Shown: piece after piece, positions 42,701 to 51,135 of the stretch
How the letters are laid out: each line of letters starts with the position of its first letter
Position numbering within the stretch: position 1 is the first letter of the stretch
Source: an uncultured Bacteroidales bacterium
GTDB taxonomy: Bacteria; Bacteroidota; Bacteroidia; Bacteroidales; Paludibacteraceae
Direction: 5' to 3'
Assembly (NCBI GenBank): GCA_937911935.1
Contig: CALDQH010000070.1
Location: forward strand, 1-51,347
DNA: 51,347 bases
The notes under the pieces: model-generated
The model's database searches: none
What the model was told of the DNA's origin: nothing
What the model saw: only the letters and a program-made list of their open reading frames with translations
Program-made: the position numbers and the translations under genes

Positions 42701-44085
42701 GGGTGAAGTTGAATTGCTTTACCTTCAATCATTTTGGGTTGGAATGCTTGGATACCCAAACGGTGCAAGGTTGGAGCACGGTTAAGCAATACTGGGTGTC
42801 CTTTCATTACATGTTCCAAAATATCCCAAACAATGGGGTCTTTGCGGAAATCCACCATTTTTTTGGCAGCTTTCACAGTTTTAACCGTACCACGTTCAAT
42901 CAACTTGCGGATAACAAAAGGTTTGTATAGCTCAATTGCCATATCCTTTGGAAGACCACATTCGTGCATGCGAAGTTCAGGACCAACAACGATAACCGAA
43001 CGAGCAGAGTAGTCAACACGTTTACCCAATAAGTTTTGACGGAAACGACCTTGTTTACCTTTCAAACTGTCCGATAGAGATTTAAGTGGACGGTTTGCAT
43101 CAGCTTTAACTGCGGTCGATTTACGAGTATTGTCAAATAGAGAGTCAACAGCTTCTTGTAACATACGTTTTTCGTTACGTAAGATTACATCAGGAGCTTT
43201 AATCTCAATTAATTTTTTTAGACGGTTGTTACGAATAATAACGCGACGATACAAATCGTTCAAATCGGAGGTAGCAAAACGACCACCATCCAATGGAACC
43301 AAAGGACGCAATTCGGGTGGAATGACAGGAACTACGTTCACAATCATCCATTCGGGTTTGTTGCGATTTTTCGAAGCGCGGAACGATTCAATAACTTGAA
43401 GACGTTTCAACGCTTCTGTTTTGCGTTGTTGAGCAGAATCGCTATTGGCTTTGTCGCGTAGTTCGTACGATAGGCTATCCAAATCCAAACGCATCAACAT
43501 ATCTTGGATTGCTTCTGCACCCATTTTTGCGATAAATTTATTGGGGTCTGTATCTTCCAATAAATAGTTTTCGCGGGGTAGAGAATCCATGATGTCCAAG
43601 TATTCTTCTTCTGTTAGCAAGTCGCCAGCAGCCAAGTCGGTTCTAATACCTGGTTGAATAATGATATAACGTTCGTAATAGATAATAGAATCCAATTTCT
43701 TGGTGGGCAATCCCAACAAGTAACCTATTTTATTAGGTAGCGAACGGAAATACCAAATGTGTGCAACAGGAACAACTAGTTTGATGTGTCCCATGCGTTC
43801 ACGACGTACCTTTTTCTCCGTTACTTCAACACCGCAACGGTCGCAAGTAATGCCTTTGTAACGAATGCTTCTGTATTTGCCGCAGTGACATTCGTAGTCT
43901 TTGGTAGGACCAAAGATACGTTCACAGAACAAACCATCGCGTTCGGGTTTATAGGTACGATAGTTAATGGTTTCCGGTTTTAGCACTTCACCACTTGATT
44001 GCTCCAAAATTTCTTCGGGAGAAGCCAAGCTAATGGTAATCTTGCTAAAATTATTTTTTTGTTTATTATCAGTTCTAAATGCCAT
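39796..44085 (-). CDS. rpoC: DNA-directed RNA polymerase subunit beta'
   Basis: Largest RNA polymerase subunit. 1429 residues: N-terminal zinc site (Cys66, 68, 81, 84), the catalytic motif NADFDGDQM with Asp471, 473 and 475 binding the active-site Mg2+, the bridge/trigger helices (GxRGSETQISQLCGMRGLMA), and a second zinc cluster (CESKKGVCAKCYG). Starts 12 bases after the rpoB stop; cotranscribed. Length and motifs are normal for the phylum. The antisense open frames here are shadows of its codon use. Confidence 0.98.
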   Translation of the reverse strand: MAFRTDNKQKNNFSKITISLASPEEILEQSSGEVLKPETINYRTYKPERDGLFCERIFGPTKDYECHCGKYRSIRYKGITCDRCGVEVTEKKVRRERMGHIKLVVPVAHIWYFRSLPNKIGYLLGLPTKKLDSIIYYERYIIIQPGIRTDLAAGDLLTEEEYLDIMDSLPRENYLLEDTDPNKFIAKMGAEAIQDMLMRLDLDSLSYELRDKANSDSAQQRKTEALKRLQVIESFRASKNRNKPEWMIVNVVPVIPPELRPLVPLDGGRFATSDLNDLYRRVIIRNNRLKKLIEIKAPDVILRNEKRMLQEAVDSLFDNTRKSTAVKADANRPLKSLSDSLKGKQGRFRQNLLGKRVDYSARSVIVVGPELRMHECGLPKDMAIELYKPFVIRKLIERGTVKTVKAAKKMVDFRKDPIVWDILEHVMKGHPVLLNRAPTLHRLGIQAFQPKMIEGKAIQLHPLACTAFNADFDGDQMAVHLPLGNEAVLEAQILMLASHNILNPANGAPITVPSQDMILGLYYMTKERPGALGEGLKFYSPEEVTIAYNERKVSLNAKITVKTKDVENSLVVTKLIETTVGRVLVNECVPNEVGYINELITKKSLRNIISKVINVCGVARTADFLDDIKNLGYYMAFKGCLSFNLENVIIPAEKESLVAEGYQKVEDIMMNYNMGLITYNERYNQIIDTWTHVNNNLSRILIKQLQEDEQGFNSVYMMLHSGARGSETQISQLCGMRGLMAKPQKAGSEGGQIIENPILSNFKEGLSVLEYFISTHGARKGLADTALKTADAGYLTRRLVDVSHDVIIQEEDCGTLRGLIATELKNNEDVISTLEERILGRVSVHDVIHPITNKVIVGAGEEITEDAARIIQESPIEQVEIRSVLTCESKKGVCAKCYGRNLATGRMVHKGEAVGVIAAQSIGEPGTQLTLRTFHVGGVASNVATENKLISRYEGVLEIDELRTVTAADGKEIVVSRLTEMRIVEPNTKVVLTQQNIPYASTLFLKSGSKLKKGDVICEWDPFNAVVISEVTGKIQFESLIENVTYKTESDEQTGLKEKIIIESRDKNKVPSAQVLDAEGNVVRNYALPVGAHVSLDEGAAIEVGQTLFKIPRAVSKAGDITGGLPRVTELFEARNPSNPAIVSEIDGEVSFGKIKRGQREIIITSKSGEERRYLVPLSKQILVQENDFVRAGGALSDGAITPSDILAIKGPTAVQEYIVNEVQDVYRSQGVKINDKHFEVIVRQMMRKVEIDDPGDTRFLEKQIVDKQAFMAENDQIWGKKVVTDAGDSQIFQRGMIITARKLRDENSALKRKDLRPVETRDAVPATSSQILQGITRAALQTTSFMSAASFQETTKVLNDAAINGKVDKLEGMKENVICGHLIPAGTGQAEFEKIVVASREEYEKIMEAKRNVIDVNIASKEGESINE

Positions 44086-44097
44086 AATTCCTGTCTT

Positions 44098-47000
44098 TTA
44101 CTCTAAGTTGATGCTAAGAACTAAACCACGTAATTCGTGTAATAATACATTCAAAGATTCGGGGATGCCTGGTTGTGGCATAGGTTCGCCTTTTACAAGT
44201 GCTTCGTATGCTTTTGCACGTCCCATCACGTCGTCAGACTTAATGGTTAGAATTTCTTGCAAAATGTGCGATGCACCAAATGCTTCCAATGCCCAAACCT
44301 CCATCTCACCAAAACGTTGACCACCAAAGTTGGCTTTACCACCCAATGGTTGTTGTGTAATAAGTGAGTAAGGTCCAATAGAACGAGCGTGCATCTTATC
44401 TTCTACCATGTGACCTAATTTCAACATGTAGATAACACCTACGGTTGCAGGTTGGTCAAAGCGTTCTCCTGTACCACCATCGTATAAGTAGGTTTTACCA
44501 TAACGAGGAATACCGGCTTTGTCTGTCCATTGATTTAGGTCATCCAAGGTTGCACCGTCAAAAATAGGAGTAGCAAATTTAACGCCCAATTCTTTGCCTG
44601 CCCAACCAAGTACGGTTTCAAAGATTTGTCCCAAGTTCATACGAGAGGGCACACCCAATGGGTTCAATACGATATCAACAGGAGTACCATCTGCCAAGAA
44701 TGGCATATCTTCTTGACGAACAATACGTGATACAATACCCTTGTTACCGTGACGACCTGCCATCTTATCACCTACGCGGATTTTACGTTTTTTAGCCACG
44801 TAAACCTTAGCCAATTGGATGATGCCAGAAGGCAATTCATCCCCAATAGATAGGTTATAGCGTTTACGTTGCAATTGAGCAAACATTTCTTTGTATTTGC
44901 GCAAGTAATTCATGATAACATCACGAATCAAGTCGTTTTTATGAGCATCGGTAGTCCATTTGCTTGCTTGAACAGTGGCGTAGTCGATTTCTGCTAATTG
45001 TTTTTGGCTAAATTTGTTGCCTTTGGCAATTAAATCAGCACCTAAGAAATCTTTAACACCTTGCGATGTCTTGCCGTTGGTAAGTTCCATCAATTTGTTT
45101 ACCAAAACAGCTTTTAGTTTTGCTGCTTCTTCTTCAAATTGAGCATCCATGGCTTGCATTTGAACTTTTTCCTCGTTCTTTTCTTTCTTGGTTTTTTGAG
45201 CTTTCGAGAACAAACGTTTACCAATAACAACGCCACGAAGTGATGGGTTCGCTTTCAACGAAGCATCTTTTACATCACCTGCTTTATCACCAAAGATAGC
45301 ACGAAGCAATTTTTCTTCGGGAGTAGGATCCGATTCACCTTTAGGAGTGATTTTACCGATAAGGATGTCGCCAGGTTCAATAAGTGCACCCACGCGAACA
45401 ATACCATTTTCGTCCAAATCTTTGGTAGCTTCTTCGTTAACGTTAGGAATATCTGCGGTTAACTCTTCCATACCACGTTTGGTTTCGCGAACTTCCAAGG
45501 TGTATTCGTCAACGTGTACCGAGGTCAATAAGTCTTCGCGTACAACACGTTCGTTAATAACAATAGCATCCTCGTAGTTGTAACCTTTCCAAGGCATGAA
45601 GGCCACTTTCAAGTTCTTACCGATAGCTAATTCACCATTTTGAGTCGAGTAACCTTCTGTCAAGATTTGACCTTTGGTAACACGATCACCTTTGCGTACA
45701 ATTGGACGTAGGTCAATGGTGGTACTTTGGTTGGTCTTTTGGAACTTAGGTAAGTGGTATTCTTTTACGGCGTCATCAAAGCGAACAAATAGTTCTTCTT
45801 CGGTGTAGTCGTAGCGAATTTTAATTACGGTAGCATCTACGTATTCAATGACACCATCACGTTCTGCTGTAATTTGAGTACGTGAGTCGTGTACCAATTG
45901 ACGTTCGATACCTGTTCCTACGATAGGTGATTCTGTGCGTAGCAATGGAACTGCTTGGCGCATCATGTTCGAACCCATCAACGCACGGTTAGCATCGTCG
46001 TGTTCCAAGAATGGAATCAAAGCCGCAGCAATCGAAGCGATTTGTTGAGGAGCAACGTCCATCAACTCAACTTCTTCGGGAGCAACAACAGGGAAATCAC
46101 TGTCTTGACGAGCTTTTACACGTGTTCTGATAAAGGTGCCATCGTCGTTAAGTGGAGCATTACCTTGTGCAATGATTTTGTTTTCTTCTTCTTCTGCGGT
46201 TAGGTAAACTACTTCTTCGCCTTTTAAATTAACAGTTTTGTTTTCAACCTTACGATAGGGAGTTTCGATGAAACCTAAATCGTTGATTTTTGCAAATACG
46301 CACAAAGACGAAATAAGACCGATGTTTGGACCTTCAGGAGTTTCGATAGGACACAAACGACCGTAGTGAGTATAGTGAACGTCACGAACTTCGAAACCAG
46401 CTCTATCACGTGATAGACCACCAGGGCCAAGGGCAGACAAACGACGTTTGTGGGTAATTTCTGCCAATGGGTTGGTTTGGTCCATAAATTGCGATAACGC
46501 ATTGGTACCAAAGAACGAATTGATTACCGACGAAATGGTTTTTGCGTTAATCAAATCGATAGGAGTAAATACCTCGTTGTCACGAACATTCATTCTTTCG
46601 CGAATGGTGCGTGCCATACGAGCCAAACCTACACCAAATTGACCGTATAATTGTTCGCCTACGGTACGTACACGACGGTTGCTCAAGTGGTCAATATCGT
46701 CCACATCAGCTTTCGAATTGATAAGTTCGATCAAATATTTGATGATCTCAATTATGTCTTCGCGTGTCAATACCTTGATTTCGGGCGAAATGTCTAAGTT
46801 TAATTTGCGGTTGATGCGGTAGCGACCTACATCACCCAAATCGTAACGTTTTTCCGAGAAGAACAAGCTGTTGATTACTTCGCGTGCGTTAGCATCGTCA
46901 GAAGGTTCTGCGTTGCGCAATTGGCGATAAATGTAATAAATAGCTTCTTTTTCGGAGTTACACGTATCTTTTTGTAAGGTGTTGTATATAATCGAGTAAT

Positions 47001-47898
47001 CCGACATGTTTGCATCTTCGCGGTGCAACAAAATGGTCGGAGTATTGGTCTCTAAAATACGTTCGATGTGTTCGTTTTCCAAGATGGTTTCACGATCCAC
47101 AACAACTTCGTGACGTTCGATAGATACAACTTCACCTGTATCTTCGTCAGCAAAGTCTTCTACCCATGTTTTTAGTACACGAGCAGCAATTTTACGACCA
47201 ACAGCTTTCTTTAAATTGGCTTTGTTTACTTTAACTTCTTCTGCTAAGTTAAAGATTTCAAGGATTTCTTTGTCGCTTTCAAAACCGATAGCACGCAACA
47301 AGGTTGTTACGGGCAACTTCTTCTTACGGTCAATGTAAGCATACATGATATTACTGATATCCGTAGTAAACTCAATCCACGAACCACGGAAAGGGATTAT
47401 ACGGGCAGAATACAATTTTGTACCGTTGGTGTGCATGCTTTGTCCGAAGAACACACCTGGCGAACGGTGTAGTTGAGATACAACAACACGTTCTGCGCCG
47501 TTGATAACAAATGTACCTTTGTCGGTCATATAAGGGATAGGACCTAAGTACACGTCTTGGATAACGGTAGCAAAATCTTCGTGTTCGTCATCGGTACACG
47601 ACAATTTTAATTTTGCTTTTAAAGGTACACTATAGGTTAGGCCTCTGTCGATACATTCTTCGATGGTATAACGAGGAGGATCTATGTAGTAATCTAAAAA
47701 CTCAAGATTAAAATTGTTGCGAGTATCTGTGATAGGAAAGTTTTCGGCAAAAACCTTGTACAATCCTTCATTTTTACGTTTTTCCGGGGGTGTGTCAAGT
47801 TGGAAAAAGTCCCTGAAAGATTTTAATTGAACCTCAAGGAAATCCGGATATTCCAACGGATTTTTTATGGAGGAGAAATTTATTCTTTGGTTACTCAT
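44098..47898 (-). CDS. rpoB: DNA-directed RNA polymerase subunit beta
   Basis: Second-largest RNA polymerase subunit. 1266 residues. The rifampicin-binding region (about 465-500) reads SQFMDQTNPLAEITHKRRLS, with the residues usual for sensitive enzymes at the main resistance positions. Other anchors: GRLCPIETPEGPNIG, KMAGRHGNKG and the C-terminal GQRFGEMEVWALEAFGA. A 148-base gap with a terminator-like hairpin separates it from rplL. Confidence 0.98.
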   Translation of the reverse strand: MSNQRINFSSIKNPLEYPDFLEVQLKSFRDFFQLDTPPEKRKNEGLYKVFAENFPITDTRNNFNLEFLDYYIDPPRYTIEECIDRGLTYSVPLKAKLKLSCTDDEHEDFATVIQDVYLGPIPYMTDKGTFVINGAERVVVSQLHRSPGVFFGQSMHTNGTKLYSARIIPFRGSWIEFTTDISNIMYAYIDRKKKLPVTTLLRAIGFESDKEILEIFNLAEEVKVNKANLKKAVGRKIAARVLKTWVEDFADEDTGEVVSIERHEVVVDRETILENEHIERILETNTPTILLHREDANMSDYSIIYNTLQKDTCNSEKEAIYYIYRQLRNAEPSDDANAREVINSLFFSEKRYDLGDVGRYRINRKLNLDISPEIKVLTREDIIEIIKYLIELINSKADVDDIDHLSNRRVRTVGEQLYGQFGVGLARMARTIRERMNVRDNEVFTPIDLINAKTISSVINSFFGTNALSQFMDQTNPLAEITHKRRLSALGPGGLSRDRAGFEVRDVHYTHYGRLCPIETPEGPNIGLISSLCVFAKINDLGFIETPYRKVENKTVNLKGEEVVYLTAEEEENKIIAQGNAPLNDDGTFIRTRVKARQDSDFPVVAPEEVELMDVAPQQIASIAAALIPFLEHDDANRALMGSNMMRQAVPLLRTESPIVGTGIERQLVHDSRTQITAERDGVIEYVDATVIKIRYDYTEEELFVRFDDAVKEYHLPKFQKTNQSTTIDLRPIVRKGDRVTKGQILTEGYSTQNGELAIGKNLKVAFMPWKGYNYEDAIVINERVVREDLLTSVHVDEYTLEVRETKRGMEELTADIPNVNEEATKDLDENGIVRVGALIEPGDILIGKITPKGESDPTPEEKLLRAIFGDKAGDVKDASLKANPSLRGVVIGKRLFSKAQKTKKEKNEEKVQMQAMDAQFEEEAAKLKAVLVNKLMELTNGKTSQGVKDFLGADLIAKGNKFSQKQLAEIDYATVQASKWTTDAHKNDLIRDVIMNYLRKYKEMFAQLQRKRYNLSIGDELPSGIIQLAKVYVAKKRKIRVGDKMAGRHGNKGIVSRIVRQEDMPFLADGTPVDIVLNPLGVPSRMNLGQIFETVLGWAGKELGVKFATPIFDGATLDDLNQWTDKAGIPRYGKTYLYDGGTGERFDQPATVGVIYMLKLGHMVEDKMHARSIGPYSLITQQPLGGKANFGGQRFGEMEVWALEAFGASHILQEILTIKSDDVMGRAKAYEALVKGEPMPQPGIPESLNVLLHELRGLVLSINLE

Positions 47899-47941
47899 AC
47901 GAGACGTCTATCAGCAAGGTTAACTAAACTCGTGATTGCCT

Positions 47942-47957
47942 TATTCGTTGTCGAATA
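47942..47957. other. Small inverted repeat in the rpoB leader
   Basis: TATTCG-TTGT-CGAATA is a perfect 6-bp inverted repeat, 44 bases upstream of the rpoB ATG. No T-run follows. It could be a leader hairpin; short enough to be chance. Confidence 0.25.
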
Positions 47958-47980
47958 GTACACCACACTTTTTTAAGCAT

Positions 47981-48019
47981 AAAAAGGTTTAGAACCTTAT
48001 ACTGTTAAGGTTCTAAACC
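47981..48019 (-). terminator. Terminator or attenuator between rplL and rpoB
   Basis: On the minus strand a perfect 14-bp stem (GGTTTAGAACCTTA at 48019-48006 and its complement at 47999-47986; 6-base loop) is followed by TTTTT. It lies 27 bases after rplL. A partial terminator at this place regulates rpoBC in E. coli; I see no clear TAnnTTTG promoter downstream, so read-through must supply at least part of rpoBC expression. Confidence 0.7.
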
Positions 48020-48046
48020 GAAGTACCTGATTAACAGGTGGTTTTC

Positions 48047-48424
48047 TTATTTCAATTCAACTTCAGCGCCAGCTTCGGTCAATTGTTTTTTCAAGCTTTC
48101 AGCTTCGTCTTTGCTTACGCCTTCTTTGATTACAGAGGGAGCAGCATCAACCATATCTTTAGCTTCTTTCAAGCCAAGACCAGTTAATTCTTTAACCAAT
48201 TTAACGATAGCTAGTTTGTTAGCACCAGCGCTTTTCAATTCTACGTCAAAAGAAGTTTTTTCTTCTGCTGCAGGAGCTGCACCAGCTGCTGCAGGACCAG
48301 CAACAGCAACAGCTGCAGCTGCGGGTTCGATACCATATTCTTCTTTCAAAATTTGAGCTAGTTCGTTTACGTCTTTAACGGTCAAGTTAACTAGTTCTTC
48401 TGCAAGTTTTTTCAAATCTGCCAT
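48047..48424 (-). CDS. rplL: 50S ribosomal protein L7/L12
   Basis: Stalk protein of the large subunit, which recruits translation GTPases. 125 residues: an N-terminal dimerisation helix pair (1-33), an Ala/Pro-rich hinge (about 35-55) and the globular C-terminal domain (KLAIVKLVKELTGLGLKEAK). Lies 45 bases after rplJ and precedes the attenuator-like hairpin. Confidence 0.97.
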   Translation of the reverse strand: MADLKKLAEELVNLTVKDVNELAQILKEEYGIEPAAAAVAVAGPAAAGAAPAAEEKTSFDVELKSAGANKLAIVKLVKELTGLGLKEAKDMVDAAPSVIKEGVSKDEAESLKKQLTEAGAEVELK

Positions 48425-48469
48425 TTTTGTTGAGTTTTAAAATTGTTACTAATTTATTATTTTTTGTTT

Positions 48470-48991
48470 TTATCTCTCGCCAAGTGTTTTCAACACGCCA
48501 TGGATTGTATTGCCACCCGATTGTAATGCACCAAGTACATTTTGCATAGGCGATTGCAACAAGCCAATGATTTCGGCAAGAAGTTCTTCTTTCGATTTCA
48601 ATGCGGTCAATGCTTCCAATTGGCTTGCATCGTAGAAGCTTTCATATACGTAAGCTGCTTTCAATGCTGGTTTGCCATTGTTGGTTTTGTCCTTTTGCAA
48701 TTCTTTAATAAGACGTGCAGGTGCATTACCGTTATCAGAGAACATAATAGAGGTTGAGCCTTTCAAAGCGTCATAGATTTGGCTGTAATCGCCATCAAGA
48801 CCTTCAAGAGCTTTTTGGAACAAAGTGTTTTTTACAACTACTAATTTAACACCTTTGTTGAAGCATGCTTTACGCAATTCGTGCGTTTTTTCTGCGTTTA
48901 GACCCGATGTATCGGTAACGTAGAAATGTGCATACTGGCCAACAGTTTCTTGTAGTTGTTGAATCAATATTGCTTTATCTTCCTTTTTCAT
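48470..48991 (-). CDS. rplJ: 50S ribosomal protein L10
   Basis: Base of the ribosomal stalk, binding 23S rRNA and the L7/L12 dimers. 173 residues with the usual TSGLNAEKTHELRKACFNKG N-terminal region and the C-terminal L12-binding helix. ATG 48991 is used; a TTG two codons upstream is less likely. The gap to rplA is only about 21 bases, too short for a full separate L10 leader like that of E. coli, so any L10 autoregulation must use sequence inside rplA. Confidence 0.95.
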   Translation of the reverse strand: MKKEDKAILIQQLQETVGQYAHFYVTDTSGLNAEKTHELRKACFNKGVKLVVVKNTLFQKALEGLDGDYSQIYDALKGSTSIMFSDNGNAPARLIKELQKDKTNNGKPALKAAYVYESFYDASQLEALTALKSKEELLAEIIGLLQSPMQNVLGALQSGGNTIHGVLKTLGER

Positions 48992-49012
48992 AATCAATAC
49001 TTACTTTAATGG

Positions 49013-49705
49013 TTATTCAGCCGATTTTGGGTCAACTTTGACACCTTGGCTCATCGTACTAGAAAGATAAACACTCTTAATATAAACACCTTTTGCTGCA
49101 GTAGGTTTCAATTTGTTCAAAGCGGTGATGAATTCTTTGGCATTTTCTGCAATCTTTTCAGCATCGAAAGATACTTTTGCGATAGCAGCGTGTACAATAC
49201 CGTTTTTGTCTACTTTGAAGTCAATTTTACCTTGTTTTACTTCTTTTACAGCTTTGCCAATTTCATTGGTAACAGTACCGCTTTTGGGGTTAGGCATCAA
49301 ACCACGAGGTCCTAATACACGACCCAAAGCACCCATTTTACCCATGATAGAAGGCATAGTGATAATTACATCGATGTCGGTCCAACCGCCTTTGATCTTT
49401 TCGATATATTCGTCAAGACCTACGTAATCAGCTCCGGCAGCTTTTGCTTCAGCTTCTTTGTCTGGTGTACACAAAGCCAAAACACGAACAGTTTTACCAG
49501 TACCGTTAGGCAATGAAACTACGCCACGAACCATTTGGTTGCTTTTACGTGGGTCAACACCTAAACGTACGTCAATATCAACTGATGCGTCAAATTTGGT
49601 AAAGGTAATGTCTTTTACCAATTGAGCAGCCTCTACAAGTGAATAGTTTTTACCTACTTCAACTTTACCGGCAGCCAACTTTTGATTTTTTGTTAGTTTA
49701 CTCAT
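49013..49705 (-). CDS. rplA: 50S ribosomal protein L1
   Basis: 230 residues: binds the 23S rRNA L1 stalk and helps release tRNA from the E site. Signature region GKMGALGRVLGPRGLMPNPKSGTV intact around 126-150. Follows rplK by 20 bases. Confidence 0.97.
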   Translation of the reverse strand: MSKLTKNQKLAAGKVEVGKNYSLVEAAQLVKDITFTKFDASVDIDVRLGVDPRKSNQMVRGVVSLPNGTGKTVRVLALCTPDKEAEAKAAGADYVGLDEYIEKIKGGWTDIDVIITMPSIMGKMGALGRVLGPRGLMPNPKSGTVTNEIGKAVKEVKQGKIDFKVDKNGIVHAAIAKVSFDAEKIAENAKEFITALNKLKPTAAKGVYIKSVYLSSTMSQGVKVDPKSAE

Positions 49706-49725
49706 TTTCTAAAATTGAAGGGTTA

Positions 49726-50169
49726 TTAATTTTCACTAGGGAAATCACCTTTTACGGTAATACCCATACTTCTTGCAGTACCAGCTACCATACGCATTGC
49801 AGCTTCAACGGTAAAGCAGTTCAAATCGGGCATTTTATCAGTTGCAATAGCTTTTACTTGTTCCCAAGTTACTTCTGCAATTTTTTTACGATTTGGTTGT
49901 GCCGAACCACTTTTTTGCTTGGTAATTTCAAGCAATTGAATGGCTACCGGTGGAGTTTTAATGATAAAGTCGAACGATTTGTCCGAGTAATAGGTAATGA
50001 CCACAGGCAAGATTTTTCCTGCTTTGTCTTGGGTCCTGGCATTAAATTGTTTGCAAAACTCCATGATATTGATACCCTTGGAACCCAAGGCAGGACCAAT
50101 TGGAGGAGACGGATTTGCTGCGCCGCCTTTTACTTGCAATTTGATTTGTCCAGCAACTTCTTTTGCCAT
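49726..50169 (-). CDS. rplK: 50S ribosomal protein L11
   Basis: 147 residues: GTPase-associated centre protein, also needed for RelA activation and the target area of thiopeptide drugs. The proline-rich N-terminal region GGAANPSPPIGPALGSKGI (15-33) is intact, and the C-terminal RNA-binding domain ends VAGTARSMGITV. The 59-base gap to nusG holds no structure I can recognise. Confidence 0.97.
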   Translation of the reverse strand: MAKEVAGQIKLQVKGGAANPSPPIGPALGSKGINIMEFCKQFNARTQDKAGKILPVVITYYSDKSFDFIIKTPPVAIQLLEITKQKSGSAQPNRKKIAEVTWEQVKAIATDKMPDLNCFTVEAAMRMVAGTARSMGITVKGDFPSEN

Positions 50170-50228
50170 GTTATCAAATACTTTTAATTAATAAATAAAT
50201 GGTGAAATTGGACAATTGAAGCGTAACC

Positions 50229-50783
50229 TTATTGTCCTTTTTCAACTTGCATAAAGCTTAATTCGAGCGGAGTTTTCCGTCCGAAAATCATAACCCTAAC
50301 CTTCAGTTTTTTCTGTGATTCGTTCACTTCTTCGATAGTGCCGGTAAAGTCGTTAAACGGACCAGCGATAATCTTAACAGTTTCACCAACGCAGAATGGA
50401 ACAATCATTTCTTCTTCTGCCTCTTGAAGTTGGTCAACCGTACCTAAAATACGATTCACTTCTGATTGGCGAAGAGGAGTGATGTTGGCGCTATTGCTAC
50501 CACCCAAGAAACCAATGACATTGGGAACATTACGCAACTCGTGCATAATATCGCCTGCCAAAACTGTTTCTACAAGTACGTAGCCAGGAAGATAACTTCT
50601 TTCTTTTACTACGCGCTTGTTGCCACGCATTTGGTAAACCTTTTCAGTGGGGATAAGAACCTGTGAAACACGACCTTGATACAGAGGATTTTTCTTAATC
50701 TCTGCATCAATGTATTCTTTCACTTTGTTTTCTTTGCCACTGATAGCACGAAGAACATACCATTTTTTTTCTGTAAGTGACAT
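50229..50783 (-). CDS. nusG: Transcription termination/antitermination factor NusG
   Basis: 184 residues: NGN domain (about 5-115; KWYVLRAISGKENKVKEYI) and C-terminal KOW domain (about 130-180; VGETVKIIAGPFNDFTGTI). Binds RNA polymerase and couples it to Rho or ribosomes. It is core NusG rather than a specialised paralogue, judging by its place between secE and rplK. Confidence 0.96.
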   Translation of the reverse strand: MSLTEKKWYVLRAISGKENKVKEYIDAEIKKNPLYQGRVSQVLIPTEKVYQMRGNKRVVKERSYLPGYVLVETVLAGDIMHELRNVPNVIGFLGGSNSANITPLRQSEVNRILGTVDQLQEAEEEMIVPFCVGETVKIIAGPFNDFTGTIEEVNESQKKLKVRVMIFGRKTPLELSFMQVEKGQ

Positions 50784-50794
50784 AATTCTTCGTA

Positions 50795-50986
50795 TTAGCT
50801 AATAAGATTGTAAATGAACTGCATCATGTTTTCAAAACCTAGGTCCACTACACCAATAATGAGCGACATAATAATGGAAGCAATGAGAACAATCACTGCA
50901 CTATTGGTAAGCTCCTTAGAGGTAGGCCAAGAAACTTTATGTATAAGTTCGTTGTATGATTCTTTAATGTAGTTTACAAACTTCAT
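50795..50986 (-). CDS. secE: Protein translocase subunit SecE
   Basis: 63-residue single-helix form of SecE: an amphipathic N-terminal part with the conserved ELIHKVSWPTSKEL stretch and one transmembrane helix (about 32-55). Joins SecY and SecG in the export channel. Lies 11 bases before nusG. Confidence 0.94.
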   Translation of the reverse strand: MKFVNYIKESYNELIHKVSWPTSKELTNSAVIVLIASIIMSLIIGVVDLGFENMMQFIYNLIS

Positions 50987-51011
50987 GGTTTGTTGTCTTT
51001 TTTTTAATTAG

Positions 51012-51084
51012 CACGGGTCGAGAGACTCGAACTCCCGACACTCGGTTTTGGAGACCGATGCTCTACCAACTGAGCTAGACCCGT
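51012..51084 (-). tRNA. tRNA-Trp (anticodon CCA)
   Basis: A full cloverleaf on the minus strand: acceptor ACGGGTC/GACCCGT (7 bp), D-arm CTAGCTCAGTTGGTAGAGC, anticodon stem CGGTC...ACCG-type with loop containing CCA, T-arm GGGAG TTCGAGT CTCTC, discriminator G. The 3' CCA is not encoded. It lies between tuf and secE, as in other Bacteroidetes. Confidence 0.95.
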
Positions 51085-51088
51085 GTGT

Positions 51089-51118
51089 ACAAAGGTCCAC
51101 CTAGTGGTGAACCTTTGT
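51089..51118. other. Hairpin between tuf and tRNA-Trp
   Basis: ACAAAGGT (51089-51096) pairs with ACCTTTGT (51111-51118); CACC/GGTG can extend the stem past one mismatch. No T-run follows on the minus strand, so it is probably an RNA processing or spacing structure, not a terminator, in a cotranscribed tuf-tRNA-secE unit. Confidence 0.4.
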
Positions 51119-51135
51119 TATTGGTTGGTTGGTAA

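Noticed and set aside
46430..46520. Rifampicin-resistance substitutions in rpoB
   Set aside because: The resistance region carries the residues usual in sensitive enzymes at the main positions.
39916..47000. Many plus-strand open frames opposite rpoB and rpoC
   Set aside because: They arise from biased codon use in highly expressed genes; no start signals, promoters or recognisable domains.
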